Made by a program: the position numbers and the translations under genes. From Proteromonas lacertae (lineage: Eukaryota; Sar; Bigyra; Opalinata; Proteromonadidae): a stretch of 64,000 nt of DNA. The DNA lies in NCBI GenBank assembly GCA_002245135.1, contig NGBS01001199.1:1-64000 (forward strand), given 5' to 3'. A model generated the notes under the pieces. It saw only the letters and a list, made by a program, of their open reading frames with translations. It was not told the origin of the DNA and made no database searches. This document shows positions 1 to 10,829 of the stretch, piece after piece. The number at the start of each line of letters is the position of its first letter. Within the stretch, counting starts at the first letter, position 1.

Positions 1-1037
1 CATCTGTCCATACCATAAAGATAAAGAGTCTGTATCTGTCATTAATAAACGCAATCCTTGTTTATACTTTTGATATAATTGTCCATACCAAAACTTTGCC
101 ATAAGATACTTTGATTGCAAAGAATGGACATTCCAATATAGCTTGGCTTATCTATTGCACACTTGTATTTTTTAAACTTACACACTCCTCAAGTCACAAC
201 CATCAATTGAAACAAAAACCAGTAAAGTATGGATTGCTAACACATTTGAGGAATTGTCCTCATTATTAACTAGTCTACTTCTACATCTATTCTCAGTATT
301 CTCACATGTCTTACCATATGCACTATTCAGGATTAGTTTAAATGTATCAGCTTCTGCATCTCGATGAAACTTCTTTGGCATCTTTTCTTAATAGATGGCA
401 TTGCATAACAAATTCATACGCATAATCTGTTTCACAAAAACTAATTACTCTCCATACTTTGGTTACTTTATATCCTAACTTCACAGCATAGTTTAGATAT
501 TGATAATGAACAACATAAATGATACTTGTTGGATAAATCACATATTATTCTTGCTGTATTATTCTTCAATACTTCTTTGCCAGACTTTTTGTGACAGCTA
601 CTAATCCTAATTCTCTGGCCCATTGCTTCTGTGTTGGTGACAAATCTTCATATAATATTATCTTTCTTTCAGGAAATAAAGGATACTCTGAAAACTTGCC
701 ATTTGTATTATCTGGGAGGTTCTATATCAACTTCTAAAATATAACCTCTGCTCTCTGGATCCTTCCACAGCTTCTGATCTTCTACCATAAATGATCTTTT
801 TAAATCCTCATAAGGTTTTAATTTTGTTATAACATTATCATAAATTAATTGAGGATTTGGTTCCCATTGAAAGTCTTTATAGGGTAATTTCATTGATGCC
901 ATTGTAGAAGGATATAGAGAATTATAATCTACATACATAATATATGTTTCTTGTTTTGGGTGGATGAGAAGTATGATCTGAAAAGTATGGAGGATCCATG
1001 TAATGATTTTTAGCTTCTGCTTTTCTCGTAGATCCAA
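1..1037 (-). pseudogene. C-terminal half of Maverick/Polinton DNA polymerase B, broken, cut by window edge
   Basis: Continuation of the polymerase gene at 1038-4379, now scattered over several frames. Reading the minus strand, motif A appears as YVDYNSLYPSTM (about 890-930), followed by the conserved ILEVDIEPP block. Motif B is present as LILNSAYGKT (about 300-345), and motif C as TDTDSL (about 21-42), so all three palm motifs of family B polymerases are visible. At least two single-base frame changes (near 1040 and 945) and stops between 540 and 710 separate the blocks. The gene continues past position 1. This is the protein-primed type of polymerase typical of Mavericks. It cannot make a full protein as it stands. 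Confidence 0.85.
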
Positions 1038-4000
1038 TCATTGAAATTCCACAATAAGACCTTTTCTCATAAAGTCATACTTGTCTTGATCTGATATTAG
1101 TTCAATATCCACTTTGGATTTTTTAAGGAATATACTCCAGGCTAAACCAGGACATGATACATGCCAGCATGGATCTAATGTAAACGTTCTAAATACAACA
1201 TTCCTAAAGTGATCAAATACACTAGATAATGTAAGAACATCAATTGCTAAATAAAACATATTGTAATCCATCAAGTTTTTACATTTCAATAGAGTCCAGA
1301 GAGCTTGAGATGATTCATAATCATAATCAGAAATACATTCATTCTGTTTTAATTGAGACTTAAAATCTTCTTTTCTAGGTAATTTATCAGTAAGGTATAA
1401 CTTTTGAATACTATCTACGTATTCGTAGGGGAAATGACCTTTCTGTAAACCCCACTTAGCTATAAAATCATCTGCTGTCCAGTTTCTCTCTTTTAAACAA
1501 TCATTTATCTCTTTTGTTTGTGTTACATATTGATAAACTGGTTTAAAGAGTACTTTATGATTAGCATGTGCATCAGCTTCGACTTTCAATGACTTTACTA
1601 ATGAATCTAATGATGCTGGCATAAATTGACAACTATCTATAAAGTGTAACTTCATGAACTTGATAAGTAAAAACTTATTATCAGTTTTTAACAATACAGA
1701 TAGTTTTGAATGATATTTCTTCTTTCTAGGTGTTGGTTGTTGTTGTTCAGTTGTTGTTGTTGAATTAGGTTGTGAAACAATAATATTTCCCATCTCTTCT
1801 TCTAATCCAATATCTTCTGCTGTTCTTGGTGATATGTAATGATCTCTACTATGTAACATATAATACAACTCATTAAATGCTTCTTCATTTCCTGGATCAT
1901 TCTCATCAACTATTTCAATTGCATTTGGTGGTATTTCTGGTAATGGCAAATCAGAATCAGTATCTTCTTCTGTTTCTGCATCTTCTTCATCATCATTATC
2001 AACTGTTTTTGCTTCTTGTTCTTGTTTCTTTTCTTCTTCAATACCTCTATTGTATTCAGCTAATCTATCAGCAATTGGTTCAGGTTCAGGTTCAGGTTCA
2101 GGTATTGGTAATTGTATAATTTCATTATCTTCTTCATCATCATCATAATTATCATTTGGAATAGGAATATTATTATCATTGTACCATTTTGCTTCCATTT
2201 CTTTATCCAACTTTGATAATCCACGTATTATAAAGTTATTGTCATAGTTTTTACTGTTGTGTGCCAAACATGGTATAGGCATATGTTGTAAACTACAATG
2301 CCAATTACAGTTTGAACATAAGGTTGCAATATACTTACCAGTAAAATGGTCATGGTGTCTTGTTCGCCTTCTATTTCTGTCGTTTTCATTGAAAGGTGTA
2401 TTGCACCACATACATTTATCGATATTTTTATGAGCTGGAATATAAGTGCTTTCATCTAATGGTTTCAATTCACCACTTTTATAATCTTCATACTTCTTCA
2501 ATACATAATCTTGAATCTCGACAAACTTCTTTACTAGTTGCATCTCCAAATCTTGTGGATCTTGCTGCAATTCCAGTTTTCCGAAGAATGTTTCTTCGCT
2601 GATGATTTCAGGGTACCTGGAACTTAAGTGAATGCACCAACTGCTGAGGATATGTTTTTTAAACGCTCCTTTGGCTCCAGGTATTACTTCAGAAGGATCT
2701 ATTGGTACTTGTATAACTTCTGTATCCCAGTATAATACTACAGGAATCATTTGTTGGTATTTGAAATTATGAAACTTGATGAAAGTATCTGGAGGTGGAA
2801 ATTGACGAATGATTCCTTTTTGTAATTGACAATTCTCTTTCTGATGTTGAATTATCATATCAGCTGTTGATAAAGTACAGAAACAATACTGGCATCTGGT
2901 ATAATAATTATGACACCTTTTACCAGAAGGTGATAGGAAGGCTTCTAACTTTGTTATTACCATATAATGATCTTTGTATATTAACAGGTTCACATGAGGC
3001 CAGTGTTTTCTTTTATCTATGTTGGTAACGTATAAAGGTATTGGTTCATTCTGGTCAATTGTAAATATATTGATAGTAATATGATTCAGCTGTTCAAACT
3101 CATCAATTCTGTCACTATCATTAATTGCATCAACTGGAAATCTTAAACTGCTTACATCCATTAAATCTACATACTGTTTGTATTTCATTGCTCTGTTACG
3201 GTGGTCTTTGAACTCTACATAGTGTAAACCAGCAGCCACGCTGAATAAAAAGCACATATTCTTACATTCTTCACTATATCTTACCAAATTAATAACGCAC
3301 TTTCTATTGTTGAGGCTTGCTGGTAACTTTATGTTGTCATCTTCTGTAGATGATCCAGCAGCCATTGAACTTTTCATCAGTATCATCTCTACTTTCTTAA
3401 TATATCTGAACTTTAGTTCAGATCTTTCAGTGTTGAAAATTGAACCTAAATCTCGAATCATGGCATTGTTTAACTTTGAACCAATTGTACCTAACTCTTG
3501 AGAAGTTATAATTTCTGGCGCTGTTTCGAATGTTTTGTAACAACTTACTTGTGCATTGGCTGGTTCATCGGATCCTATATAACCTACTCTGAATCTGAAA
3601 TAAACTTTTATATAAGAAAATTTCTTCTCATTTATGTAGTTACGTATGGTAACCATAAAATCACTTGATGCATTGCAGATTTTTGTAAATAAATCCTCAG
3701 GTTTCTTTCCATCTTCTTCATTTATAATCTTCTCGTAGGTACGTTCATAGTCTCTACTACTTCTCTCTACAAGTTGTAACAAACTTACTCTTTCAGGATG
3801 TGACATTGTTTTCAACTGCTCTGGATGATTATCAACAACATCCAGAGCAATCATTTCTTCTTGTAGCTGCCTTCTTCTTTCAACATCTGTAGTTGATTGA
3901 GGATGTATTTCAGGAATTGGTCCATCATTAATTGGTGAAAGTGTTGGTGGATCTTCAGGAGGAGGTGTATCTGGTAATAAATCATCTGGGATTTCTGATA

Positions 4001-4379
4001 ATCGTTGTATTTTTGGAGGTGGAGGAGGTGGCTGATCAATTACAATTGAAGATGTTGTTCTTCTTCTTGGTGTTATGAAACTAGTTTCATTAGTACTTCT
4101 AGCAGTGTTTGATTGTTGTTGTTGTTGTTGCTGCTGCTGCTGCTGCTGAGGTTGTTGTTGTGCTCTTGCATTGAATGATCCAACATAATATGGTGGAGGA
4201 TAGTAATAGGATGGTGGTGGTGGGATAGCTGGAGTAAAATAAGGGTTCATCCAGGGATTAAAATAGCTTTGTGGCAACATTGGAACTTGATTTCTTTGGT
4301 TATTGTCTTGAATAGGCATAGAAGTACTTGGAGACTGGTAATACCACGGATTAAACCAAGGAGGATAGCTGGGATACAT
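1038..4379 (-). CDS. Maverick/Polinton protein-primed DNA polymerase B, N-terminal and exonuclease part (frameshifted at 3' end)
   Basis: An open frame of 1113 codons with a clear ATG at 4379. Order of parts: a proline- and glutamine-rich leader with a glutamine run near residues 73-89; a module with CFLFSVAAGLH near 370, related to the N-terminal module of Polinton polymerases, followed by a CQYC...H...C zinc finger; exonuclease motif I (YWDTEVI); an HNH/endonuclease VII-like zinc motif (CMWC...HHDHFTGKY...CSNC); an acidic insert; and exonuclease III (YLAIDVLTLSSVF). The frame ends at VEFQ, one base out of phase with the expected CGISMIG block, so palm motifs lie downstream in other frames. 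Maverick polymerases replicate the transposon from terminal-protein primers. The domain order is as expected, and the frameshift marks decay. Confidence 0.88.
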   Translation of the reverse strand: MYPSYPPWFNPWYYQSPSTSMPIQDNNQRNQVPMLPQSYFNPWMNPYFTPAIPPPPSYYYPPPYYVGSFNARAQQQPQQQQQQQQQQQQSNTARSTNETSFITPRRRTTSSIVIDQPPPPPPKIQRLSEIPDDLLPDTPPPEDPPTLSPINDGPIPEIHPQSTTDVERRRQLQEEMIALDVVDNHPEQLKTMSHPERVSLLQLVERSSRDYERTYEKIINEEDGKKPEDLFTKICNASSDFMVTIRNYINEKKFSYIKVYFRFRVGYIGSDEPANAQVSCYKTFETAPEIITSQELGTIGSKLNNAMIRDLGSIFNTERSELKFRYIKKVEMILMKSSMAAGSSTEDDNIKLPASLNNRKCVINLVRYSEECKNMCFLFSVAAGLHYVEFKDHRNRAMKYKQYVDLMDVSSLRFPVDAINDSDRIDEFEQLNHITINIFTIDQNEPIPLYVTNIDKRKHWPHVNLLIYKDHYMVITKLEAFLSPSGKRCHNYYTRCQYCFCTLSTADMIIQHQKENCQLQKGIIRQFPPPDTFIKFHNFKYQQMIPVVLYWDTEVIQVPIDPSEVIPGAKGAFKKHILSSWCIHLSSRYPEIISEETFFGKLELQQDPQDLEMQLVKKFVEIQDYVLKKYEDYKSGELKPLDESTYIPAHKNIDKCMWCNTPFNENDRNRRRTRHHDHFTGKYIATLCSNCNWHCSLQHMPIPCLAHNSKNYDNNFIIRGLSKLDKEMEAKWYNDNNIPIPNDNYDDDEEDNEIIQLPIPEPEPEPEPIADRLAEYNRGIEEEKKQEQEAKTVDNDDEEDAETEEDTDSDLPLPEIPPNAIEIVDENDPGNEEAFNELYYMLHSRDHYISPRTAEDIGLEEEMGNIIVSQPNSTTTTEQQQPTPRKKKYHSKLSVLLKTDNKFLLIKFMKLHFIDSCQFMPASLDSLVKSLKVEADAHANHKVLFKPVYQYVTQTKEINDCLKERNWTADDFIAKWGLQKGHFPYEYVDSIQKLYLTDKLPRKEDFKSQLKQNECISDYDYESSQALWTLLKCKNLMDYNMFYLAIDVLTLSSVFDHFRNVVFRTFTLDPCWHVSCPGLAWSIFLKKSKVDIELISDQDKYDFMRKGLIVEFQ

Positions 4380-4533
4380 TAGAACCTATAAAACGAGAAA
4401 GATATAAATATACCCAATAAAATAACTCCAAATGTATTAATATGATTTGCTAATTGAAATTCATTGATAATCAAGTGTGTTTTTTTGATAACTATACATA
4501 CAAAAAATTGTTTTTGTTTAAATATCTACTAAT

Positions 4534-5115
4534 ATGCGTCAAGCACCAGCAGTTTATGATATTACTCAAGTTGTTAGTAATATTCCTAACATTATTGACT
4601 TATTCAAGAAATTATTGGAGTGGATTAAGAATGATAATGTTGAATTCAGAAGTCCAGTTAATATAGGAGTGGTATCAGATATTACTGATCTCAATTTCAA
4701 ATTATTTATGTCATTTATTGATGAGTGCATTGATAAATTAGTTAATTTGGAATCAAATCTAAATATGGTCAACTTTAATATAGCAGACTCCTTAACTCTA
4801 TTTGAAAAAAGACTATTGATTAACAAAGTAATGAGCGAAATTAGAAATCAAATAGTAATGTGGTATAGTTTACTGAATATTTATGGAAAGCCTATATTAA
4901 ATGATAAATTAAATAATATAGGAGAAGAAGTTATTAAAAAGTATCAAGATATGGTGATTTCACAAATGGATTATGAAATTAAGAAAACTAATCCCACAAT
5001 GAAAGCAAGTGATTATGTAGTCAGTATGTCTATGAAAAGAAAGTACCGTGATCACCCAACTATATGTGATCCGAGAGTTAGGAAACTCATGCGATTAAGT
5101 AATGATTTACAATAA
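4534..5115 (+). CDS. Hypothetical Maverick-associated protein, 193 aa
   Basis: ATG-initiated open frame transcribed away from the polymerase gene with about 150 bp between them, so probably from a shared intergenic promoter region. The protein is mostly helical by composition, with a basic tail (KRKYRDHP near the C-terminus) and no membrane segment. I do not recognise a domain. Its place beside the polymerase and before a repeat-rich zone that may be an element end suggests a Maverick accessory gene. It is intact. Confidence 0.6.
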   Translation: MRQAPAVYDITQVVSNIPNIIDLFKKLLEWIKNDNVEFRSPVNIGVVSDITDLNFKLFMSFIDECIDKLVNLESNLNMVNFNIADSLTLFEKRLLINKVMSEIRNQIVMWYSLLNIYGKPILNDKLNNIGEEVIKKYQDMVISQMDYEIKKTNPTMKASDYVVSMSMKRKYRDHPTICDPRVRKLMRLSNDLQ

Positions 5116-5200
5116 ATTCAAAATATACTATTATTAATGATATATACTGATTGAAAGAAAGAAAAGTATTTATTTTTTAGGGTTTTTTTAAAAAATAACA

Positions 5201-5332
5201 TAATTAAATCCATAATCGTCCTTCTTTGCTTTGAAGTGTTTCACTGCTTAACTTAGTGAACTGAAGTCAATCATCTTCACTAAGCAAATCGGTGAAACAG
5301 TTCAAAGGAAAGAAAATCGATTATGGATTAGG
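5201..5332. repeat. Imperfect inverted repeat (hairpin about 130 bp)
   Basis: The left arm starts near TAAATCCATAATCG and the right arm ends near CGATTATGGATTA. Inside, CTTTGAA, GTTTCAC and CTTAGTGAA blocks pair with later complements. It lies just past the 193-aa gene and may belong to an element terminus. Confidence 0.6.
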
Positions 5333-5335
5333 GAA

Positions 5336-5440
5336 AGGGAAAGTGAATAAAGGCTAGGGAAAGTGAATAAAGGCTAGGGAAAGTGAATAAAGGCTAGGGA
5401 AAGGGAAAGTGAGTCTTAGGGAAAGTGAAAACGAGTCCTG
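5336..5440. repeat. Tandem repeat, 20-bp unit, three exact copies plus degenerate ones
   Basis: The unit AGGGAAAGTGAATAAAGGCT occurs three times in a row (5336-5395) and then degenerates into AGGGAAAGTGAGTCTT-like copies up to about 5440. Confidence 0.85.
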
Positions 5441-5510
5441 TGGGGTTGCCTTGCCCTCCCTTGCCCTCCTTTAGCTCTAATAAACAAAATTCAAAATAAT
5501 TTAAAATGTA

Positions 5511-5590
5511 CAACCGTTACACCGACGGTTACACGTCGGTTACATAACTGACATGTAACCGATGTGTAACAGCCGGTGTAACGGCTGTAA
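5511..5590. repeat. Imperfect inverted repeat built of GTTACA motifs
   Basis: Left arm AACCGTTACACCGACGGTTA and right arm ending in GGTGTAACGGCTG pair over about 36 bp with a few mismatches. Smaller palindromes sit inside. A direct pair GTCCAGCGTCAAG follows at about 5655-5690. No coding frame is visible. Confidence 0.6.
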
Positions 5591-5949
5591 AAACAAACGG
5601 TTATTGCAGAAATTTAAATTTTAAAAAATGAAACGAATATATGTATTTTAGCCTCGGGTCCAGCGTCAAGCCTCGTGGTCCAGCGTCAAGTCATTTTGGG
5701 TCTGTAGCCCTTAATATATATTATTATAAGTTATTGTAATATATTCAAATCAGATAATGTATTATAGACTGTAGTAGCTACTGAAACATTTAAATAGAGA
5801 ATATACAAAAAAAAGCTTAATATTGATAATAGTTTAGTTCATAAACTAGTATATCATAAATGTAGGTCATATGACAAACTAACTGTATATTTGTTAAATA
5901 CTCATTATAACTAAGATAAAAATGATATTAGAAAAATAATTATATGATG

Positions 5950-6114
5950 AGAGCGTGTCGCGCGCGATAAAGAAATTATATTGTCTAATAAATTACTAGA
6001 ATATATTAACATATATATGTATAGCATAATGACATTAACAATAATATTATATTAGATCTAAATATAAACAATTACTTCCTCTATCGCGCAAATTTCTTTA
6101 TCGCGCGCACAACA
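5950..6114. mobile_element. Short foldback (MITE-like) element with CGCGCGATAAAGAAAT ends
   Basis: CGCGCGATAAAGAAAT near 5954 reappears inverted near 6090-6108. The right end reads TGTTGTGCGCGCGATAAAG on the minus strand. The interior is AT-rich without a frame. The outermost TGTTGTGCGC matches the ends of the other foldback elements in this window. Confidence 0.6.
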
Positions 6115-6258
6115 AGATGATTCTTTTACGAATAGTAGATTTTGAATATAGTGTTATAGTAGGAAAATTTGTTTTAGAGTATAATTTGATCATAGAAAAT
6201 CGATAAATTAGAATTACTAACTAAATAATTTAGCTTGAAAGCATTTATAATACTTGTT

Positions 6259-6858
6259 GTGAGCCGTTGAGCTAAATGCTCCGTTGAGCGTTAAGAAGAC
6301 TTTTTTCAATTCTAATATCATAAACGTAACCTCTGGCCCTTCAATATTACTAATCAACACTTAGTTTTCCAAAATAGTTACGTTGGCCTAATATCGTATA
6401 GTCGTGTTTAAGTACCTGTACTGGAAACACTTTTTATTTTTATATTATTATAAATGCTTATAACAATAGTAGCCATCGGGATAAAGGTTTTAAATAGAAA
6501 AGGAATATCTACTTATTGCATTTACCTGCTTAAAATTATTTTGAAAAAATAGGCTTGAATGAGGCTTGAATAGATTTTTTATTCTTTCGTTTTTAAGTGT
6601 CTTAACATCTAAATATGTGTGATTTAATTGCTTAAACTAATGTATTTTTAACTCTAGTAGTGATTGAAGCAAATAAAATTAAAAATAAAATTATAATTGT
6701 TTTCAATATGTTGAGATAAAGTTCAAAATAATATATATCGCAGATGTAGCTTATATGACAGAGTAAGATTATATTTGCATATAACTCGCCATCAAACCAC
6801 ACACTATCATTTTAGAACTGAAAAAAGTCTTCTTAACGCTCAACAGCGCACAACAAGG
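6259..6858. mobile_element. MITE-like element, copy 1 (GTTGAGCGTTAAGAAGAC inverted ends)
   Basis: Both ends carry GTTGAGCGTTAAGAAGACTT in opposite orientation (6284 and 6822-6845), preceded by TGTTGTG. The interior has no credible gene. A near copy in the other orientation lies at 13757-14255. Nothing further is visible from 6860 to the gene at 7135. Confidence 0.75.
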
Positions 6859-7134
6859 CTAATTTATTTTTATTTGATTCTAACATATTGTTTAAACTTG
6901 GTATTATTTCATTTAAATGTTTTTCTAATCTTCCCATTTGAATTGATGTTTGATATTCATCACTCTAATAATAATATGAATCAATTGTTATAAAGAATAT
7001 ATATAATTGTTTCAACAATAATATTAAATTATCTCATTCTATTGATCAGATAAGTCAATGTATAGAAATCTTTTGTAAAACAAACAATGTATGTTATTTC
7101 AAGATACAAATTTATTTGATGTTCAAAAAACAGT

Positions 7135-8375
7135 ATGAGAATATCAAATAAAAGTAGTAACACAATAATTGAAAATTTAATTCTAACTTTAGCTATAATC
7201 ATTATCATATATTATTATATATATTATATTAAGATTAAGGCAATTTACTGCATAAGAGATTATCCTAATTATAATCTGTTACTACCTGTAAGAAAAGAAT
7301 GTAAGTCTGATCCATTTTTATATTATTTATCTTATAATTACTCATCAAAATCTATACTAAATCTCGATTATATATTAGATTTAAAAAAGCAACATAGTGA
7401 AACTCTATTCTTTACAGTTATAGATGACAATAGTTTTAAATACATATTAAATTTATATAAAATATTTTTAATACCTTATAATATTAACAGTCTTGTTACA
7501 ATTGTATTTTATGAAAAAACATTAATAAAATGTATTAAAAACAAAATATTATGTGTATTCAGTGAATGGCCTCTATTTTTGAAGAATGATACAAAATTGA
7601 AAATGAAGCAGAAATTATGGTTTTTAAAATATTATTACTTTTATTATGTAATTACTTATGGAGTATCAATACTATTTATAGATAGCGATGTATTATTTAT
7701 TAATAACTGTTTAAATGATTTAATGAACAGAAAAGAAGATGTAGTTCTTCTTAAAAGTCAATTACCTAAAACTCTAACATTTGGAAATTCAGGCTTATCG
7801 TATAGCTGATTTATTTAATAATGTTTAGAAATATAAAATCAACCATTTCTACAATTAAAATGATTGAATATGGATTGAACTACATAAAACATTATATATT
7901 AAACGGAAAGAAATATTATTTAGGAGATCAAGAAGTTATATCAATTGCTTTAAATAAATATTCAAATATTTCAAAAGGACTATATACAATGCCATTATAT
8001 ACAGTTGGAATTCCTCCTGAGAATAAAATTAAATCATTGTGCATGATTCATCCAATTCATTGTGATAAAGAATTTTCACTTAAAGAAAGGTTACTATATT
8101 ATGTAGATAATAATAGTTATTATACTTCTCTAGAAAATAGATACATTATATTTACTAGATATATAATCCAAAATAATATTACTAAAGTAGTAGATATATG
8201 CAAGAAATATAAACTAATTTTAATTTTACCAGATCAATATTGTAAAATGCCTAACTGTTTATACGAAATGGAAAATAGTTTTGGTGACAAGATGATGATA
8301 AAACATTTAAGAGATATGAATATAAGAATTAGAGAATCAATATCTTTTTTTAATAATCATTATTTACCTTTATAA
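7135..8375 (+). CDS. GT77-like nucleotide-diphospho-sugar transferase, type II membrane protein, one 29-nt intron
   Basis: Starts at ATG 7135 with a strong membrane anchor (residues about 15-34). The catalytic region contains LFIDSDVLFI, the DXD metal/sugar-nucleotide motif, then a GNSGLS block and GDQEVISIAL, the DQ block usual in GT77-type enzymes. The frame is interrupted between GLS and the second part. Removing 7800-7828, which starts GTATAG and ends TTTAG, joins exons 7135-7799 and 7829-8375 in phase and gives 403 codons before TAA. The paralog at 26892-28170 has an intron at the same place and phase, so an intron is a better explanation than a frameshift. Probable Golgi glycosyltransferase; acceptor unknown. 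Confidence 0.72.
7800..7828 (+). other. Ultra-short intron (29 nt) in GT77-like gene
   Basis: Begins GTATAG and ends TTTAG, almost pure A/T. Its removal restores the frame between the NSGLS block and the NIKSTIS block. Same position and phase as the 34-nt intron at 27377-27410. Confidence 0.7.
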
Positions 8376-8520
8376 TATAATCATTTCTAAGACATCCATT
8401 AGTTCCTAATACTATTAAGAACAGCATTATAATAACAATATTAAACAAGTTAAATAAAAGTATATTATACTCGTATAAAACTATTATTGTTAAATAAAAA
8501 AATGTTTAGAATCTATTATA

Positions 8521-9204
8521 TTATGGTTTTCTAATCATCCATGTTTTGAAATTTTCTTCATTTGTAGTTACAATTTTCAATTTATATTTATATGCAAATT
8601 CATTTACAGCAGATTTTACTGCTTTCTTATTACTATAAACATTACCATTACTATCCATTTTCCATTCATTTCTATTTTCATCTTGATAGTCATGTCCTGC
8701 CAAAATACCTCCTGATTTTATAAAAGGATAATACAACATAATATCATTCTTTACACTTAAGTAATCATGTCTACCATCTAAATATATAAAATCATAATGT
8801 TTGTTTTTTAAAAATGTAATGGCTTTTTCACTTGTAGTTTTTAGAATAACAAAATCTATTTTATGGGAAAATAATTTAACAACATTCATTGAATTTTGAA
8901 AAATAGAATTCTGTATTGAATTATTAACATTAGCAGCATCATCATAATATTTCTGTTGTAGCCATGGATCTATCATTACGTATAATTTACATGAAATCCA
9001 TTGAGTTAATAAACTAGCAGCATAATATCCATTCTGAACACCTATTTCAATACCACTTTTGAATTTTTCTTTATTTAATAATTTGCCTATATAGTCTCTA
9101 TTTAGTAAATTATTAGGAATAGGTTTTGCATAGATATTTCTATTTTTAGATAAATCATTAAATAGAATAAAAAATAATAGAAGCAAAATAACATATAGAA
9201 ACAT
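8521..9204 (-). CDS. Membrane-anchored class I SAM methyltransferase, 227 aa
   Basis: Chosen start is the ATG at 9204, which places a membrane anchor (MFLYVILLLLFFILF) right at the N-terminus like the neighbouring transferases. The open frame extends further upstream, but only from a GTG. Motif I is SGIEIGVQNGYYAASLL, the acidic loop after strand 2 is YVMIDPW, and the later block is FIYLDGRHDYLSVKNDI...SGGILAGHDY, typical of the Methyltransf_24 type. It transfers methyl from S-adenosylmethionine, plausibly to a sugar given the surrounding glycosyltransferases (inference). It is convergent with the GT77-like gene, 145 bp apart, and intact. Confidence 0.75.
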   Translation of the reverse strand: MFLYVILLLLFFILFNDLSKNRNIYAKPIPNNLLNRDYIGKLLNKEKFKSGIEIGVQNGYYAASLLTQWISCKLYVMIDPWLQQKYYDDAANVNNSIQNSIFQNSMNVVKLFSHKIDFVILKTTSEKAITFLKNKHYDFIYLDGRHDYLSVKNDIMLYYPFIKSGGILAGHDYQDENRNEWKMDSNGNVYSNKKAVKSAVNEFAYKYKLKIVTTNEENFKTWMIRKP

Positions 9205-9429
9205 GATAGAATATGCTAAATAAATCTTCCATATAAATTCTTTGCTATATTTAAATTCAGTATGTAATATTTTATTATATAGTATAATAGATGAGTATAC
9301 ATTAGTAATATTTTTATGAAAAGAAAAATATATAAATTTGTTATTTGTCACTAGTGAGTAAATTCACAAGTATTATTAATATAAACTTGAAATCTTGAGT
9401 TTTATAGTGAGCAAAATATATTTAGTAGA

Positions 9430-9660
9430 ATGATATCATCATACATTTTTCATGGCTTTTTGGACCAACTTATCCACTCTTTCAAAACATTTCCAAATGA
9501 ATCTTCTATAACAACAACATCAACAACTTTTTTGATTCCTTCAGCTGTCTTTTGAATAAGTTGTTTTGAAAGACTGGATTACCCATTAATTGAATTTGCA
9601 GGAGAATCATCATCTCCAAATTCTGGATTTAGGGTAATATTGACAGCTGAACATAATTAT
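9430..9660 (-). pseudogene. Fragment of an AT-rich gene, perhaps Maverick-derived
   Basis: The minus strand reads LSKQLIQKTAEGIKKVV...GNVLKEWISWSKK in one frame after an upstream NITLNPEFGDDD block, with one stop between them. It looks coding, but I recognise no family. It is bounded by foldback-element and polymerase fragments. Nothing clear is seen from 9660 to 9871. Confidence 0.3.
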
Positions 9661-9871
9661 TCTTAAAAGTTTCTTGTATTCTTTAACTTGTGCTTATCTT
9701 GTCAATTTCAGTTGGTTAATTTTTTTACTAAAAAAATCCGTTACATTATTTTTGTTTAAAATTTTGAAATTTCTATCATTTTGACATTCCGAAGATGGAT
9801 CTAGTATGGAAGATTTTATTCCAGAGATGTAAAGAGCACAGTTCCTATGAGATAATGCTTCCAAGATATTC

Positions 9872-10176
9872 GTACAAATAAGGTAAGAAAATTCAAGTTT
9901 TTAGTTACATTTTTTTATTTATATCAAAAACAGAAGTGAGTTGTAAGCTAATAATTTACATTATTCATGTACTTAATATGTATTAATAGATTATGTAAAT
10001 AAATATGTTAGTTAGACTAAATAAGTCATATCGTGACATGTCTATCATATACAAAATGTTAAAATAAAAGTAACAATTTTTCATTAAAAGAAGTGTAATT
10101 GTGTATTTAGTTTGTTTTGAAAGTGTCTGGTAGACATACGGCCAACTCTGACAAACGGCGCACAACAACCGTTACT
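9872..10176 (-). mobile_element. Foldback-family element, one arm (GCCGTTTGTC...CCAGACAC end)
   Basis: Reverse-complement copy of 33999-34302 over its whole length. The end reads GCGCACAACA on the plus strand, so TGTTGTGCGC outward. The same terminal sequence bounds the element nested in the transposase at 53117-53747. Short open frames in it are not genes. Confidence 0.7.
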
Positions 10177-10377
10177 TTTTACGAAAAAAGAGGATTTTTT
10201 GAAACACAAAAAAGGAACATTGAAAAAAATCATTACTTAGGATTTTAAAATTACTCTATAACATTTTCTAAATTGAATCAAAAAATTTTGACGGAGGATA
10301 GTGTTATCTTCCACTGCTTGTTCTATATGTCTTGTTTATAGAGGATTATTCCTCTTTTTTATTTGTACTTCCCAAAT

Positions 10378-10820
10378 TATGCTGAATTTCCTCATCTAAA
10401 GGATCATATAATAAATGAAGCTGATTGTTTAGAAAAATATAATAATCAGTTTAAAGATTTGAAGATTGAGGATTTCTATTGAAGATTTGAAAGATATTAG
10501 ATTCTACTAAAGTCTATGATAAGAATGATTCCTTTGAAACTACAGGAAATATGTTAGAAGTGGATATTGAACCTATTTCCTATTATAAGGAGTATTTAAG
10601 AGAATATCCTATTCTACCTTCAAGAAGGAAGATTAGCTATGATGAATTGTCAGATATACGAAAGGAAAAATAAGAAGTATTATACTCTCAAAAAGAGGAT
10701 GATCAGAAATATCCAGATGTTCATAAATATGTTTCCTCTGAAAAGTTAGTTACTGACTTATTGCCTAAGGAACATTATATCATCCATTATCAGAATCTCA
10801 AATTTGCAGTTGATCATTTT
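10378..10820 (+). pseudogene. Second Maverick DNA polymerase B fragment
   Basis: The plus strand shows MLEVDIEPISYYKEYLREYP followed by a KISYDELSDI block and, after a stop, LPKEHYIIHYQNLKFAV. These are the stretches between motifs A and B of Polinton polymerases. It is too different from the copy at 1-1037, and oppositely oriented, to be part of it. It ends where the HYDIN-like sequence begins (about 10820). Confidence 0.65.
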
Positions 10821-10829
10821 ATCATAGAT

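Noticed and set aside
63-63. CRISPR arrays or bacterial operons
   Set aside because: No regularly spaced identical repeats with unique spacers, no ribosome-binding-site pattern before starts, and eukaryotic families and introns are present. The only tandem repeat (5336-5440) has no spacers.
1038-1060. Tiny intron at the polymerase frame break
   Set aside because: The sequence around the break encodes the conserved CGISMIG block, so nothing can be removed; it is a frameshift.
1877-2119. Hydrophobic plus-strand frame inside the polymerase gene
   Set aside because: It is antisense to the acidic insert of the polymerase and ends in an artefactual VQVQVQV run from the antisense of Glu-Pro repeats.
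9983-10168. 61-codon frames at 9983-10168 and 34002-34187 as a conserved small gene
   Set aside because: They lie entirely inside copies of the foldback element, and the similarity follows the DNA repeat, not a protein.
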